A stretch of 64,000 nucleotides of DNA from assembly GCF_025147485.1 (NCBI RefSeq), contig NZ_CP102263.1, positions 2,927,501 to 2,991,500 on the forward strand, given 5' to 3'. Every line of letters begins with the position of its first letter. The stretch's first letter is position 1. The position numbers and the translations under genes are program-made. Below are positions 63,923 through 64,000 of this stretch, piece by piece. Under the pieces are notes generated by a model. It was not told where the DNA came from. It saw only the letters and a list, made by a program, of their open reading frames with translations, and searched no databases. The DNA is from Bacteroides uniformis. GTDB lineage: Bacteria > Bacteroidota > Bacteroidia > Bacteroidales > Bacteroidaceae.

Positions 63923-64000
63923 AAAGTTATGTTTACCATTCGGCTACAGCTACGGCACATGCGTTGATTGAACATTTGATTGCGATGATGGAGCGTGAGC
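63919..64000 (+). CDS. pgl: 6-phosphogluconolactonase, 5' part (3' end outside window)
   Basis: ATG 63919 overlaps the zwf TGA in an ATGA arrangement. The visible 27 codons read MKSYVYHSATATAHALIEHL, as expected for the start of Pgl, which hydrolyses the lactone formed by Zwf. The assignment rests on the start and on the gnd-zwf-pgl order. Confidence 0.75.
   Translation, partial: MKSYVYHSATATAHALIEHLIAMMERE

Overview
The window looks like a chromosome segment of a gut Bacteroides (Bacteroidota). The evidence is promoters of the Bacteroides type (TTTG, about 20 nt, then TAnnTTTG), an UpxY (NusG-like) capsule antiterminator, a tyrosine recombinase beside an invertible promoter, a 'smalltalk'/HU/amidase/VapE gene block, TonB receptors with carboxypeptidase-regulatory domains, and few Shine-Dalgarno sequences. 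The species cannot be told from the sequence alone.

Layout. 1-5571 holds a 5'-nucleotidase tail, a His-rich small membrane protein, a TonB-dependent receptor, an AraC-type regulator and a creatininase-family protein, closed by a strong hairpin terminator. About 5.7-41.7 kb is a large surface-polysaccharide locus read leftward (minus strand). In order of transcription it runs: tyrosine recombinase, invertible promoter segment (40342-40669), polyprenyl-phosphate sugar transferase, Wza, Wzc, UpxY, then a conserved block partly on the plus strand (amidase, smalltalk, HU, DUF4248, VapE), a small frameshifted gene, a UDP-glucose-type dehydrogenase, Wzy polymerase, Wzx flippase, about ten glycosyltransferases, a sugar epimerase/dehydratase, two hexapeptide O-acetyltransferases, two membrane acyltransferases, GDP-fucose synthesis (gmd, fcl), a WecG/TagA-type transferase, two YjbH-like outer-membrane proteins, a lipoprotein and a HAD hydrolase. 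41.8-51 kb holds a Crp-type regulator, a MATE exporter, tRNA-Ser/Lys/Glu, a DedA protein, a phosphate transport pair (DUF47 and PiT), an AspT-type transporter and class III fructose-bisphosphatase. 51-60 kb holds an LA_2272-repeat protein with a sulfatase, an acyl-CoA synthetase, a TonB receptor, a second fcl-gmd pair and a broken dicarboxylate symporter. The right end is gnd-zwf-pgl, the oxidative pentose phosphate operon.

The most interesting signal is layered phase control of the polysaccharide. (1) The only good promoter seen between the recombinase and the first polysaccharide gene lies between 22-bp inverted repeats and points away from the operon, so the locus is drawn in the OFF orientation. 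(2) Two genes for acyl decoration of the polymer carry G9 tracts close to their start codons. In the membrane acyltransferase (18320-19368) G9 puts the ATG frame into a stop after 14 codons, and G10 or G7 would restore the full protein. In the neighbouring hexapeptide acetyltransferase G9 is in frame. So whole-capsule expression and polymer decoration appear to switch independently.

Other points: a small gene split exactly at an in-phase A AAA AAG slippery heptamer, 23-bp-spaced palindromic iterons before the HU gene, duplicated GDP-fucose genes, and an internally deleted symporter.
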